The notes: generated from the sequence alone by a model not told the origin. A DNA stretch of 64,000 nt from Lysinibacillus pakistanensis (GCA_001312325.1 BBDJ01000018.1:33573-97572); one strand, 5' to 3'; counted from the first letter of the stretch, positions 1 to 11,629 are shown. A program made the numbers and translations.

Positions 1-1107
1 AAAGATAAGACGTCAGTAATCGGCAATGGATTAGTTGTTAATCCAAAGTCATTAGTAACTGAGCTTAGAGGTTTACAGGAGCGTGGCATTAATACAGACA
101 ACCTACGTATTTCTAATCGTGCCCATGTTATTTTGCCATATCATATCAAACAAGATATTGCTGATGAGGAGAGCCGTGGTGACAATAAAATTGGCACGAC
201 TTGTAAAGGTATTGGCCCTTGCTATCAAGATAAAGTAGCCCGCATTGGTATCCGTATGGCCGATTTACTGGACAAAGAAATATTTGAAGAAAAACTACGT
301 CATAATTTAGCAATTAAAAATAAATTATTTGAGAAGTTTTACGAAGTTGAAGGTGTAACGTTTGAAGAAATTTTTGAAGAGTACTATGCATATGGGCAAG
401 AAATCGCAAAATATGTAACAGATACATCAAAAATTTTAAATGATGTTTTGGATGAAGGCGGTAAAGTGTTATTTGAAGGTGCTCAAGGTATCTTACTTGA
501 TGTCGATCAAGGCACATATCCATTTGTAACATCTTCAAATCCTGTTGCTGGTGGAGTAGCAATTGGTGCTGGGGTCGGTCCATCAAGAGTTTCTAGTGTA
601 ATTGGTGTATGTAAAGCTTATACATCTCGTGTTGGTGATGGTCCATTCCCAACTGAATTATTCGATGAAGTGGGTCAGCAAATCCGTGAAGTCGGTCGTG
701 AATATGGTACAACAACGGGTCGTCCACGTCGTGTGGGCTGGTTTGATACGGTAGTTGTCCGTCATTCACGTAGAGTAAGTGGAATTACACATCTTGCACT
801 TAATTCAATCGATGTTCTATCTGGCTTAGACACTGTAAAAATTTGTACTGCGTATAATTATCAAGGTGAAACTATTACTGAATATCCTGCAAATCTTCAT
901 ATTATTGAACAATGTGAACCAATCTATGAGGAGCTACCAGGCTGGCCAGAGGATATAACAGGCTGTAGAACTTTAGAGGAGCTACCTGAAAATGCGCGCC
1001 GCTATGTAGAGCGTGTAAGCGAGTTAACAGGAATTCAAATTGCCACATTCTCCGTTGGCCCTGCACGTGAACAAACTAATGTTTTAGTGGATATTTGGGA
1101 AGCATAA
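1..1107 (+). CDS. purA: Adenylosuccinate synthetase, 5' end cut by window
   Basis: This is adenylosuccinate synthetase, which joins IMP and aspartate with GTP hydrolysis in AMP synthesis in the cytoplasm. The reading frame is open from the first base, so about 60 N-terminal residues, including the GTP-binding loop, lie outside the window; 368 residues remain of a usual 430. Family motifs are clear: VIGNGLVV at the start, KGIGPCY, the FEGAQG segment, and TTTGRPRR near residue 235 of the visible part. A first in-frame ATG at 133 is internal. The frame has no errors. An intrinsic terminator follows directly, so it is the end of its transcript. Confidence 0.97.
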   Translation, partial: KDKTSVIGNGLVVNPKSLVTELRGLQERGINTDNLRISNRAHVILPYHIKQDIADEESRGDNKIGTTCKGIGPCYQDKVARIGIRMADLLDKEIFEEKLRHNLAIKNKLFEKFYEVEGVTFEEIFEEYYAYGQEIAKYVTDTSKILNDVLDEGGKVLFEGAQGILLDVDQGTYPFVTSSNPVAGGVAIGAGVGPSRVSSVIGVCKAYTSRVGDGPFPTELFDEVGQQIREVGREYGTTTGRPRRVGWFDTVVVRHSRRVSGITHLALNSIDVLSGLDTVKICTAYNYQGETITEYPANLHIIEQCEPIYEELPGWPEDITGCRTLEELPENARRYVERVSELTGIQIATFSVGPAREQTNVLVDIWEA

Positions 1108-1122
1108 TATATGAAATATACT

Positions 1123-1157
1123 AAATGGGCGTCCATATATGGAACGCCCATTTTTAT
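1123..1157 (+). terminator. Rho-independent terminator after purA
   Basis: Arms AAATGGGCGTCC and GGAACGCCCATTT flank a short ATATAT loop and are followed by a T run. One unpaired T lies in the right arm. Confidence 0.85.
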
Positions 1158-1189
1158 CTTCATTCAGCAAATGTTTTTTTATATCGAAA

Positions 1190-1430
1190 GCGTTGCAGCA
1201 GCGGCAGATACAGCAGACTCCCACCTCTATAGGTGATGAGATAAATGCGATTTTGGTTTCTTTTCAGTGGGTGTCCAAACACCTACTGAATGAAGATAAA
1301 GCCTCGGGCGGATGTCACGGATTGTTTATCTGTGCGAAAGCGAAGCGACAGCAACAAATGTTTTCTGTAGCGAAAGCAAAGCGGCAGCTACAATTACGCC
1401 AAGGCGAAATTGATTTAGTGAATATCCTTT
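1190..1430. repeat. REP-like interspersed intergenic repeat, copy 1
   Basis: This non-coding stretch contains the imperfect hairpin CAGTGGGTGTCC-AAACACCTACTG at about 1266-1290. Near 1370-1425 it has the string AAGCGGCAGCTACAATTACG followed by an 'AAGGCGAAATTGATTT' tail. The same strings, diverged, recur at 4225-4275 and 4409-4433. A 125-codon open frame across it is repeat-derived and not a gene. Confidence 0.6.
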
Positions 1431-2315
1431 TTCTTAAAGCGTCCACCTTTAACCTCTGCTATATTACCAATTGCAAGGAATGCATTATCATCAATTTCAG
1501 CAACAATCGATTTTAGCTTCGACTCCTCTAATCGTGTAATAACAGTAAAAATAACCTTTTTATCGTTACCTGTATAAGCTCCCTCACCATGAAGGAAGGT
1601 TACACCTCGACCGAGCCGATCCATTATGGTTTGACCGATTTCATCTATTTCATCACTAATAATGTATACTGATTTTGATTCCTCCATCCCTTGAATAACA
1701 ATGTCAATCATTTTATAGGCAATATAATAGGCTAGGATAGAGTACATAGCTTGTTCCCAGGTGAAGACAAAGCCTGCTACCGTAAAGATAAGGATATTGA
1801 AGAACATAATAATTTCACCCACAGAAAAGGGTGTTTTTCGATTAAATAAAATGGCTAAAATTTCGGTACCATCTAACGATCCACCATACCTTATAACAAT
1901 GCCGACGCCAATTCCCAAAATCATGCCACCAAAAACGGTCGCTAATAAAGTATCCTGTGTAAATGGTTGTAGATTATGTAATAAGATTGTTGTTACTGAT
2001 AGTACGGTAATACCTAGGCCTGTAGAAAGTGCAAAGGTTTTACCAATTTGCTTATAGCCTAAAAAGATAAAGGGTAAGTTTAAAATGAAGATAAATATAC
2101 CAAGAGGTAACTTTAATAAATGTGAAGTGATGATAGAAACACCTACGATTCCACCATCCATAATGTGGTTTGGTACTAAAAATAACTCTAATCCTAGTGC
2201 CATTATTATTGCACCTATTGCCACCATAATGCTCCTTATGACAATTCTACGAGCTCTATTTTTTTTGTGGCTTGGCCAATCTAGGCGTTATTTCAGAGGT
2301 CTGTGAATCACTCAA
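1415..2315 (-). CDS. YitT family membrane protein (one frameshift)
   Basis: This is a YitT-type integral membrane protein: an N-terminal block of five to six membrane segments (DUF161) followed by a soluble DUF2179 domain of about 80 residues (start near ESKSVYIISDE, end near GGRFKKKDIH). Its biochemical role is not established. The uninterrupted frame is 1415-2227. An A8 run (T at 2259-2266 on the plus strand) shortened by one joins it to an upstream segment that reads to a TTG start at 2315 behind a GGAG-like site, giving 299 residues, normal for the family. It is convergent with purA. Confidence 0.85.
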
Positions 2316-2630
2316 TGTAATCGCTCCAATCAAGTAGTATATCCTTCTTCTCTATTTTATCGGAATATTAAAAAAAGTAAAAAGAAATAAGTTTTACTCT
2401 CATAAAAAAATATATGACTAGTATTGTAAGAATATCAACCGAAAAATACATAAAATTACAATTATAATAGATAAAAGTTATGTAACAATTAGTCGAAAAA
2501 TAATACATTTATATTACAAAAGTATGAAAATATTCAATCCCTTTACCCTTTATGGTACAGTATAGTGGTGCAAAATTATTTTGTGGGTAATTAATCCTAC
2601 GATAGCATAAAGTTGGAAGGGGCTTTATTG
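2316..2630. other. AT-rich intergenic region
   Basis: This is a 315-bp divergent promoter region between the YitT gene and the LysM/M23 peptidase gene. It is very AT-rich with many A runs. A TATAGT at about 2571 could be a -10 element for the downstream gene, but no convincing -35 accompanies it. No gene was found. Confidence 0.4.
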
Positions 2631-4097
2631 ATGAGTTCGTCTTGGTATAAAAAAGAAGAAAACAATAGATTCACTTACAATCTATCTTCATTCAAAAAAA
2701 ATGTCTATTATAGCTATTTTAATGACAAGTTTAACCGTTAATACTGGTTTTGCAAAAGAAAATCATAAAGAAGATTTAAATAAAATTTTTCATATTTATA
2801 TAGGTAATCAATATATTGGGGCAGTATCTAATGAGAAGGCTGTTCAGGAAATTATCAAATCGAAAGAAAGAGAAGTTGGTCAACAGTATAAAGAATTGTC
2901 CATTGATGCTAGTGCGTCTGTTAAAATTATCCCAGAGCAGGTGTTTAGTAATGAAACTAAAGACGCTGAAATATTAGCTAAATTAGAGCAATCCTTGATA
3001 GCTAAGTCTCAAGCCTTTACATTATTTGTAGATAATAAGCCCCTAGTATCCTTAAAAGATGCAAAAGCTTATGAAGATACTATACGTTTACTAAAATTAC
3101 AGTATGTTTCACAGCAAGAGATAAACAGTTTACATACTAAACAGCAATCAACGAATCAATTATCGCCATTAAAATCTGGCGAAACTCGTCTGCTAGATGT
3201 TTCCTTTAAACAAGGAGTTTCAGGTGTTACACAAAATGTTTCTCCAAGTACTATTGTAACGCCTGAGAAAGCTGTAGAATATTTAATGACAGGCTCTTTA
3301 AAGCAGGAAACCTATAAAATTCAATCAGGTGATGTTCTAGGCTCAGTTGCTCAAAGGCATAACCTAACGACAGCTGAGTTACTAGCCTTAAATCCGGGTA
3401 TTACTGTAGATACTGTTCTACAAATTGGACAGGCATTGAATGTAACGGTTGCTAAACCATTTGTTACTCTTGAAGTCAAACAAGAGAAAAAAAGTTATAG
3501 ATACAATACCTTTTAAGAAAATAGTTGAAAAAGACCCAAACATGTATAAAGGTGAAAAGGTAGTGAAGCAGCAGGGCACTGATGGTAAAAAAAGAAATAT
3601 CTTATCTATTAACTTCTGAGAATGGAACGCGAACATCTAAAGTGGCGTTAGAAGAGCAGATTATACAGCAACCAGTAGATGAGATTGAGGTTGTTGGTAC
3701 GAAGGTCATTTCTTCTCGCGGGACAGGTGAATTTACTTGGCCTACTGTAGGAGGCTATATTTCAAGTCAAATGGGTCAACGATGGGGAACTGTCCATCGT
3801 GGTATTGATATTGCCCGACCAAGTAATTATAATATCTTAGCTTCTGATAATGGCGTTGTAGTTGCAGCAGGTAACTCAGGAAGTTATGGTAATCGAATTG
3901 TTATCAATCATAATAATGGTTATACAACACTATATGGACATTTATCTTCAATCAATGTTGAAGTTGGACAAGTAGTGGAAAAAGGTTCTGTGATCGGCAT
4001 TATGGGATCTACTGGAAATTCTACAGGTACACATCTGCATTTTGAAGTTGAAAAGGATGGTTCATTAGTCAATCCTTTATCATATGTAGGACGTTAA
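2631..4097 (+). CDS. LysM / M23 peptidoglycan endopeptidase (three frameshifts)
   Basis: This is a membrane-anchored or secreted cell-wall hydrolase. After repair it has 487 residues: an N-terminal hydrophobic segment near residues 24-40, a G5/YpuA-like middle region, a LysM domain (YKIQSGDVLGSVAQRHNLT) and a C-terminal M23 metallopeptidase. The zinc motifs are HRGIDIA near the domain start and HLHFEVEKDG near the end. The start is the ATG at 2631 behind GGAAGGGG. Frame is restored by deleting one A from the runs at 2694-2701, 3487-3493 and 3586-3592. It lies just upstream of walRK, the master regulator of such hydrolases. It is followed by a terminator. Confidence 0.88.
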
Positions 4098-4113
4098 TTT
4101 TTTTCGAATAATA

Positions 4114-4144
4114 GGCAGTCCAAATAAATGGACTGTCTTTTTGT
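4114..4144 (+). terminator. Terminator after M23 peptidase
   Basis: GGCAGTCCA pairs with TGGACTGTC across AATAAA and is followed by TTTTT. Confidence 0.85.
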
Positions 4145-4564
4145 ATATTTCTTCTCTATTATTTCCCGAGAAATATTTGTCGAAATTCGTTTATCTTCAT
4201 TTTGTAAATGTTTTTTTGTATCAAAAGCAAAAGCGGCAGCTACAATTACGACAAGACGAAATTGATTTTAATAGTTAATAATTGTCATTGAATTTAGATT
4301 AATGCATTGAAGCTAAAAGCATGATAGAGTTAAGAGTAGTGAATTTAACTTCCTTCAGTTTTTTTTGTGACGAATGTCAAGCATCGAACATAGAAATCTA
4401 ATAGATAGTAGTGGGTGTCTAAACATCTACTGAAAAAATAGAATAAGAAGTGAAAATCTAGAATTGACTAACTACAGCTTCTGATGAGTGACACAAATTT
4501 CAGATAAAAAATTAAAATACACATTTGTTTTAAGAATATATAAATAGCGAAAGGGAGAAAATGT
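4145..4564. repeat. Intergenic region with diverged REP-like repeat, copy 2
   Basis: The 420-bp region upstream of walR carries a diverged copy of the 1.2-1.4 kb repeat: AAGCGGCAGCTACAATTACG at about 4231, followed by 'ACAAGACGAAATTGATTT', and GTGGGTGTCTAAACATCTAC at about 4411. The remainder is AT-rich and should hold the walR promoter, which I cannot place with confidence. Confidence 0.55.
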
Positions 4565-5280
4565 ATGGATAAAACAATTTTAGTTGTTGATGATGAAAAA
4601 CCAATCGCAGATATTTTACAGTTTAATTTAATAAAGGAAGGCTATAAGGTTATTTGTGCTTATGATGGTGATGAAGCTCTAGCGAAGGTTGAGGAAGAGC
4701 AGCCAGATTTAATGCTTTTAGATATAATGCTGCCAAAGCGTGATGGTATGGAGGTTTGTAGGGAAGTCCGAAAAAAAATATGATTTTCCGATTATTATGC
4801 TAACAGCAAAAGGCTCTGAGATTGATAAAGTATTAGGCTTAGAAATGGGTGCTGATGATTATGTAACAAAGCCTTTTAGTACGCGCGAATTGATTGCACG
4901 TGTCAAAGCCAATATGCGTCGTTTACAGGTGGTTGCTCCTGCTGCTGAGGAGGTTACAGAAGAGTCGAATGAGATTGTTGTAGGCTCGCTTGTCATTCAA
5001 CCTGATGCTTATTTAGTATTAAAACGGGATGAAGCCATTGAGCTTACACATCGTGAATTTGAGCTATTACATTATTTGGGGAAACATATTGGTCAAGTCA
5101 TGACACGTGAGCATTTATTGCAAACTGTATGGGGCTATGATTATTTCGGTGATGTTCGAACAGTTGATGTAACGATTCGTCGTTTACGTGAAAAAAATAG
5201 AGGATAATCCTAGTCACCCAGCTTGGATTGTAACACGTCGTGGAGTAGGTTATTATTTGCGAAATCCTGAGCAGGAGTAA
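4565..5280 (+). CDS. walR: Response regulator WalR (two frameshifts)
   Basis: WalR (YycF) is the essential OmpR-family response regulator of cell-wall metabolism. The receiver domain shows VVDDEKP, the phospho-acceptor Asp in MLLDIMLP, and the TAKG and YVTKPF switch residues. The C-terminal winged helix contains REFELLHYL and [13 protein letters not shown]. It starts at the ATG at 4565 behind AAAGGGAG. Deleting one A from the runs at 4771-4778 and 5191-5197 gives 237 residues ending RNPEQE, as in the family. A real loss would be lethal in relatives, so the breaks are most likely sequencing errors. It is the first gene of walRKHIJ; walK starts 5 bp downstream. Confidence 0.96.
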
Positions 5281-5285
5281 ATGGT

Positions 5286-7154
5286 ATGCAAAAAGTTAGC
5301 TTCTTTAAATCGATTCATGTCAAGCTAGTGCTTATTTACATTTTGTTAATATTGCTTGCTTTGCAAATAATAGGTATATATTTTGCACGTGAGTTGGAGG
5401 AAAATTTAAAAAAACAATTTTCGAGAGTCCATTTTCCAACGTGTTGATTTAATGCAATACAGCATTCGTGAGGAAATTTTAAAGGAACGCGATGAAAGTA
5501 TGCCAACACTTGAAGAAAGTCTGAAAACGATTGTGATGGAGTTTTCTACAGGGCTGAAGGATGTTTCTTATGGAGATATATTAGAGATTCGTGTTATTGA
5601 CAATCGACAGCGGATACGTGCAACATCTGAGTTAGAAAATCAAAATCTGATTGGACAGCGCTCAAATACGGATCTTGTCCGCCGTGCATTGTCAGCAGAG
5701 ACATTATTTGAAAATATCAAACTTGATAATAAAACGAGAAATCGAATTTGGGTGTTAGCGACACCCATTCGAAATGGTGCAGGTACGGATGATGAAGTTA
5801 TAGGGGTTCTTTATATTGAAGCTAATATTGAATCCGTTTTTGGACAAGTGAATGACATTAACCGTATTTTCCTTGGTGGAACTGCTGTGTCCTTGGTGAT
5901 TACTATCTTTTTAGGAATTTTAGTAGCACGAACAATAACACAGCCTATTGCAGATATGCGTAAACAGGCACAGGCGATGGCAAAAGGAAATTATTCAAGA
6001 AAAGTACGTGTTTATGGAACAGATGAAATAGGACAGCTTGCTATAACATTTAATCATTTGACAAATCGCTTGCAGGAAGCCCAATCTACTACAGATGCAG
6101 AGAGACGAAAGCTTGATTCGGTCCTTAGTAATATGACAGATGGTGTTATTGCGACAGATCGAAAAGGACGCATCATCCTTATTAATGATCCTGCACTAGA
6201 GCTCTTACATATTTCTAGGGATATTACATTAGGCCGCCCAATTGCGTCTGTCTTAGGAATTGATCAAGAGTATAGCTTTGAGGATTTAATACACATGAAT
6301 GATGCATTGAATTTAAATTTTAGTATAACTGACGCACCCTATATTTTGCGTGCGAATTTCTCGGTCATTCAAAAAGAAACAGGTTTTATCAATGGTTTAA
6401 TTACTGTACTGCACGATATTACAGAGCAGGAAAAAAATTGAAATGGATCGTCGGGAATTTGTATCCAATGTATCACATGAGTTACGCACTCCATTAACAA
6501 CGATGCGCAGCTATTTAGAGGCATTGGCGGATGGTGCCTGGAAAGATGAGAATATAGCTCCAACTTTTTTTGAATGTTACACAAACAGAAACAGAACGAA
6601 TGATTCGCTTAGTTAATGACTTGTTGCAGTTATCCCGCATGGATAGTGCGGATTATGAATTGAATAAGGATATTGTTCTTTTCAATTCATTCTTTAATCG
6701 TATTATTGATCGCTTTGAAATGTCAAAGTCTGACAAGGTAACGTTCCAACGTTTATTCCCAGAAGCATCTTATTATGTGGAAATTGATACAGATAAAGTG
6801 ACACAGGTAATTGATAATATCATTTCTAATGCAATAAAGTATTCTCCAGATGGTGGAAATGTCCGATTTGGTTTTACTGTGCAAGGTGAGATGTTGAAGG
6901 TTATGATTTCTGATGATGGTATGGGCATTCCTAAGGAAAATGTAGGACGCATTTTCGACCGTTTTTATCGTGTGGACCGCGCACGTGCTCGTTCTATGGG
7001 CGGAACAGGTCTAGGACTAGCTATTGCCAGGGAAATGATTGAAGCGCATGGAGGGAAAATCTGGGCTGAAAGTGAGGAAGGTCAAGGTACAACCATATTC
7101 TTCACATTACCATATGATTTAGATGATTTTGACGAGGCAGGTGAGTGGGCATGA
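5286..7154 (+). CDS. walK: Sensor histidine kinase WalK (three frameshifts)
   Basis: WalK (YycG) is the membrane sensor kinase that phosphorylates WalR in response to cell-wall synthesis and hydrolysis. After repair it has 621 residues: membrane segment 1 at about residues 10-32, an extracytoplasmic Cache-like domain, membrane segment 2 ([15 protein letters not shown]), HAMP, PAS ([14 protein letters not shown]), the H-box [10 protein letters not shown] and the ATPase N, G1 and G2 boxes ([28 protein letters not shown]). Breaks are in the A7 at 5408-5414, the A7 at 6431-6437 and the T7 at 6565-6571. Its stop overlaps the walH start (ATGA). Confidence 0.96.
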
Positions 7155-8474
7155 AATACATAGAGCCAGTTAAATCAGTTGTATTATTTCTACTCGTCAT
7201 GTTGAGTGTCATTTTAACCTTTATCATTTGGACATATACACCAGATTATAAAATTATTGAACAAACTGAGGGAAAAGAAATCCTAATTGGATCTCAGAAA
7301 AGGATGGAGGATATCATTCGTCCCTATAAGGCAATTTATCGTTTTGATGAGGAGTTCACAGGAACGGCATCCAATGGCGCGATGAAGGATATTATGAAAG
7401 CTTTTCAGGGCTGGAATGTTCTTGATTTAGTGCCAATCAATAATAATCTTACTGCGAATTATGTAAATGAAATGATTCGTACGAATAATCGAATGACCAT
7501 CTTTTTTTACAGGTGAAATACCTTACTCTGCCTTTAGTTCTATTTTCCAGTTTGCTGATAAGGAAATACCTGAAACAACCTTTAATCGTATGATTATTGA
7601 TTGGACGAATTATGGCAACAAAGATTTACAGATCTTTTTCATTAGTAGTAATAATAAGACTTTAATGCGCTCTCATGTAAGCCTGCAAAATACCAATCCA
7701 TTTATAAGGGATGTTATTGAGCCGGCGAAAACATATAGTGCTTTTAAAGAAATTGAGCGTGATGGCTTTACCTCACTTTATATGCCTAATGATAAAATTG
7801 AATCTACCAAATATATGTATACGTTTATAGAGGAGCCACTTGAATCTTTTAAAAACGTGTTATTTCCAAATCCAAATATTGTTCAGCGTAGTATTGAAAG
7901 TGCAATCACTGAAAAATATCAAGATGGCAAATCACGAATGACTGTTGATTCAAATTTAAAATCTTTAACCTATGTATATCCAGCTGTAGAAAGTAGTGCC
8001 ATCATAGAGCCATCTAAGCTCTTGAAGGATAGCTTTGAATTTATCAACGAGCATGGTGGATTTACAGCTGATTATCGCTATGTATCGAAAAATACTAATA
8101 AAAATCAGTTAGAGTATCAGCAATATTTACAGGGGTTACCAGTTTATAGTGATCAAGTTATCAGCAAGATTACGACTGCGTGGGGGGATAATCTTATATT
8201 TCGCTACAAACGCCCTTATTATTCCTTAGTTTTCGATATTCCAACTGAGAAGGAGATAAAAGAGCTGTCTTCAGGTGTGGAGATTGTGGAAAAGATTCAG
8301 CAACTTAATAATTTTGTGCTGTCAGATATAGATGATATCGTGGTGGGGTATTATTTAAAACAAGATTCAACTAGCATAATGACATTAGAGCCATGCTGGT
8401 TTGTAGTTCATAACGGTATAGCGACAAAACTGACGCCTGAATTATTAGGAGGTGTCGTAAATGGATTGGAATAG
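7151..8474 (+). CDS. walH: WalRK regulatory protein WalH (YycH; one frameshift)
   Basis: WalH is a membrane-anchored extracytoplasmic protein that, with WalI, modulates WalK activity in Bacillus and Staphylococcus. There is one N-terminal membrane helix (about residues 8-28, VVLFLLVMLSVILTF) followed by a large extracellular part with the YycH-typical C-terminus GGVVNGLE. The start at ATG 7151 overlaps the walK stop by four bases. An in-frame GTG at 7145 is less likely. Shortening the T7 run at 7502-7508 by one restores 440 residues. Identity rests on position and these end motifs. Confidence 0.92.
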
Positions 8475-9286
8475 AACAAAATCTATTTTCATCATCGTTT
8501 TTTTTAATACTGGATATCTTCTTGTATTCGTTATATTTAAAACGTTATAATGAAGCGCAGAGCGTAGAAATACCTGGTGAAAGAACAATAGAAACCCGTT
8601 TAAAGGATGATAAAATTACGTATGGTGCATTGCCTAGCAATGAATCAGCAACTTATATTACGGGCAAAGTGCATAAGTTTACGGGTAGTGATTTCCCCGA
8701 TAAAAATCAGCAAGCTAATATTAATGGAACACTTGCTCATGTTGTCTTTATAAATCCTGTGAAGTTACGAAATATTAATGATAATACAAGCTTTACTGAG
8801 TTTCTCCATACCAATGTTAAAGAGGGAGATTCCTATGCATTATGGAAGGTAGATCGTGAGGAGCGAGTCGCAATCTTCTTTCAGAAGAAAAATAATCAAA
8901 TGTTCTATTACAATGAGAGTGCCTCATTAAAAATAAAATGGAATATGGACGACGAAGTTATTATGTATGAGCAGACCATGATTGATAATATTGAGGAAAT
9001 AGAACAACAAGAAACAGTTATCCCACCACTTCAAATTATCCAAACATTGTATGCAAAAGGACTATTAAAGGCAGAATCACGTATTACTCATATAAAACTG
9101 GGCTATTCAACCTTTAGTAATTTAACACAAACACAAACACAAGTGTTGATACCAACATGGGAAGTACAAGTAAAATTAGCAGACGGTGAGTCAGAAGAGT
9201 ACTTTGTTGATGCGATGGAAGGAAAAATTATTGATATTCAAGAGGACAAGCAAGAGGGAGAAGAGGAAGACTGGGGAGTTGAATAA
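8461..9286 (+). CDS. walI: WalRK regulatory protein WalI (YycI; one frameshift)
   Basis: WalI is the partner of WalH in control of WalK. It starts [12 protein letters not shown], the usual WalI beginning, with a single N-terminal membrane helix followed by an extracytoplasmic two-domain body with the end [15 protein letters not shown]. The ATG at 8461 lies inside the 3' end of walH, so the two are translationally coupled. One T must be dropped from the T8 run at 8498-8505, giving 274 residues. Its stop overlaps the walJ start as TAATG. Confidence 0.92.
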
Positions 9287-10073
9287 TGCGATTTAGTGTT
9301 TTAGCAAGTGGCAGTACAGGCAATTCGATATATGTAGAGAATGATGAACATGCATTTATTGTCGATGCAGGGCTAAGTGGAAAAAGGATGGAGCAACTAT
9401 TTGCGAAAATCGACCGTAATATGAAACAGCTGAGTGGCATCTTCGTGACACATGAACATAGTGACCATATTAAGGGAATTGGTGTATTGGCACGAAAATA
9501 TAATGTACCTGTTTATGCAAATGCCAAGACATGGCAGGCAATGGACGGGCTTGTTGGTGATATTCCCCTAGAGCAACGTTTTGAGTTTGAAATGGATACA
9601 GTAAAGCACTTTGGCTCAATAGCTATTGAATCCTTTGCTGTGTCACATGATGCAGCGGATCCAATGTTCTATACTTTTCATGAAATGGGCGCAAGCTTGT
9701 TGTTATTACGGATACAGGCTATGTTAGCGACCGTATGAAGGGTATTATTCGAGGGGCAGATTCCTTTGTATTTGAAAGCAACCATGATGTGAATATGCTA
9801 CAAATGGGTCGTTATCCATGGTCGATAAAACGCCGTATTTTAAGTGATGTAGGGCATGTTTCAAATGAAGATGCAGCAGTAGCTATGAGTGAGGTCGTAT
9901 TTGAAAAACCAACAAATATTTATTTATCGCATTTAAGTAAGGATAATAATATGAAAGAGCTTGCACGCATGAGCGTCACACAAACATTACAATCCTGCGG
10001 TATTATTGTAGGAGAGTATGTAAAGCTATTTGATACGGATGCAGAGGAACCAACACAATTGGTAACAGTTTAA
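9286..10073 (+). CDS. walJ: MBL-fold exonuclease-like protein WalJ (YycJ; one frameshift)
   Basis: WalJ/YycJ is a metallo-beta-lactamase-fold hydrolase, related to 5'-3' exonucleases and linked to replication and cell-division fidelity. It begins [14 protein letters not shown] and carries the metal motif THEHSDH near residue 55, DAG near residue 26 and a late SHLSKDNN. This break differs from most: a base is missing, and AAA at about 9683-9685 should be AAAA to read [18 protein letters not shown]. Repaired length is 262 residues. It is the last gene of the wal operon and is followed by a terminator. Confidence 0.93.
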
Positions 10074-10093
10074 TATTATTGAAACTGTTTGAG

Positions 10094-10146
10094 AGGCTGT
10101 TTCATCGTAATTTTAAAAAAATACGATGAGGCAGCCATTTTTATGT
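10094..10146 (+). terminator. Terminator after walJ
   Basis: AGGCTGTTTCATCGTA and TACGATGAGGCAGCC form a long stem with mismatches in the middle, followed by ATTTTT. It ends the wal operon before htrA. Confidence 0.8.
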
Positions 10147-10238
10147 CCATTTTATTTATTTTTCATCTAATTTTAATGTTTGAATCGTAATATTAGGGTA
10201 ACAACTAACAAATAGTAATACATGAAAGGATGAGGAAG

Positions 10239-11537
10239 ATGAGCTATTTTCAAGATGATGATAAAAATCGTGATTTCCTAAATAATGATGAAATACAGAA
10301 ATCACCTCTTCAAGAGCGACTTGAAAAAGAGGAGAGAGAAATACAAGAGAAGCGTCAAAAAAAGAAAGGTGGTGGCGGAGGTAAGGGCGGCTACTTCTTC
10401 AGTGGTCTTATTGGGGTCATCATAGGTGCTTTACTCGTGTGGCTCATGCTACCTGGGCTTGTTAACCAGATGCCTGGTACAACGACAAGCAATACAGGTA
10501 AAAATGAAACGACCATCAATCAAGTAGCAACGGAAGTGACAACGGATGTTACAAAAGCAGTAGATATGGCCTCGGGTGCAGTTGTAGGTATAACTAATAT
10601 ACAAGAGGTGACTAGCGGTGGATTCTGGAATCCGCCAACAACATCAACACAGCCTGCTGGAAGCGGTTCAGGTGTTATTTATAAGGTTCAGGGTGACAAG
10701 GCCTTTATCGTGACAAATAACCATGTTATTCAAGGCGCTAAACAGCTAGAGGTAACAATGCCAGATGGAACGAAGGAAGAAGCGCAGTTAGTTGGTAGAG
10801 ACGAATGGACAGACTTAGCGGTTATTTCAATCAGCTCTAAGGATGTTAAAACAGTTGCGAAATTTGGGAGCTCAGATGTCCTAAAACAGGGTGAAACAGT
10901 AATAGCAATCGGTAACCCACTTGGCTTAGAATTCTATGGTTCTGTAACGACAGGTGTTGTTTCTGGTAAGGATCGTTCTGTGCCGGTTGATTTAAATGGT
11001 GATGGAACAATTGATTGGCAGCAAGAGGTTCTACAAACAGACGCCGCTATCAACCCTGGTAATAGCGGAGGTGCACTAGTAAACCTTGCAGGTGAATTAG
11101 TCGGCATTAACTCCATGAAAATCTCTGAATCATCTGTAGAAGGATTAGGCTTCTCAATTCCAATTAACTCAGCTATTCCAATTATTGAGGAATTAGAGAA
11201 AAACGGTGAAATGAAACGTCCAACAATGGGTATTCAATTAGCTGATTTAACGGATGTACCATCATTCTACCAGCAGCAAACATTAAAATTACCGAAAGAT
11301 ATTACGACAGGTGTTGTCATTACAGACGTTGTGAATAATTCACCAGCATCAAAAGCAGGCGTCCAACAATATGATGTCATTGTAGAAATGGATGGCAAAA
11401 AAATCGAAACAGCAATTGATTTACGTAAACATCTATATAATGATAAAAAGATTGGTGATAAATTAACAATTAAAGTGTATCGTCAAGGTAAATTAGTGGA
11501 GCTATCACTAACTTTAACAAATAGTAATTCATTGTAA
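10239..11537 (+). CDS. htrA: HtrA-like serine protease with PDZ domain
   Basis: This is a membrane-anchored DegP/HtrA-type quality-control protease acting outside the membrane. It has a charged cytoplasmic tail, a Gly-rich patch (KKKGGGGGKGG), one membrane helix (YFFSGLIGVIIGALLVWLML), a trypsin-like domain with the triad His in NNHVIQGA, Asp in WTDLAVI and Ser in GNSGGALVN, and one C-terminal PDZ domain (SPASKAGVQQYDVIVEMDG). The frame is intact even though it contains an A7 run that codes QKKK. I choose the ATG at 10239, spaced well from GAAAGGATGAGG; an in-frame ATG at 10230 is within that site. It has its own terminator, in the usual place after walJ. Confidence 0.96.
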   Translation: MSYFQDDDKNRDFLNNDEIQKSPLQERLEKEEREIQEKRQKKKGGGGGKGGYFFSGLIGVIIGALLVWLMLPGLVNQMPGTTTSNTGKNETTINQVATEVTTDVTKAVDMASGAVVGITNIQEVTSGGFWNPPTTSTQPAGSGSGVIYKVQGDKAFIVTNNHVIQGAKQLEVTMPDGTKEEAQLVGRDEWTDLAVISISSKDVKTVAKFGSSDVLKQGETVIAIGNPLGLEFYGSVTTGVVSGKDRSVPVDLNGDGTIDWQQEVLQTDAAINPGNSGGALVNLAGELVGINSMKISESSVEGLGFSIPINSAIPIIEELEKNGEMKRPTMGIQLADLTDVPSFYQQQTLKLPKDITTGVVITDVVNNSPASKAGVQQYDVIVEMDGKKIETAIDLRKHLYNDKKIGDKLTIKVYRQGKLVELSLTLTNSNSL

Positions 11538-11542
11538 ATATA

Positions 11543-11580
11543 AATCAGTGAGGGATTAATAATCCTCACTGATTTTTTTG
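11543..11580 (+). terminator. Terminator after htrA
   Basis: AATCAGTGAGG-GATTAATAATC-CTCACTGATT is a nearly perfect stem followed by T7. Confidence 0.9.
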
Positions 11581-11629
11581 TTGATAGAAAAAAAATTGAC
11601 TAGTTTTTACAGAAGGATAGAGCAAATAT

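Noticed and set aside
314..586. Open frame antisense to purA
   Set aside because: It is a shadow of purA codon structure; low-complexity His/Leu-rich product and no start signals.
1139..1516. 125-codon open frame between purA and the YitT gene
   Set aside because: It runs through the purA terminator and the REP-like repeat, has no ribosome site and no protein-like composition.
4771..5197. Programmed ribosomal frameshifting at the A runs of walR and other genes
   Set aside because: The runs occur in dozens of unrelated genes, lack stimulatory structures, and homologues of these genes have uninterrupted frames. Sequencing error explains all of them.
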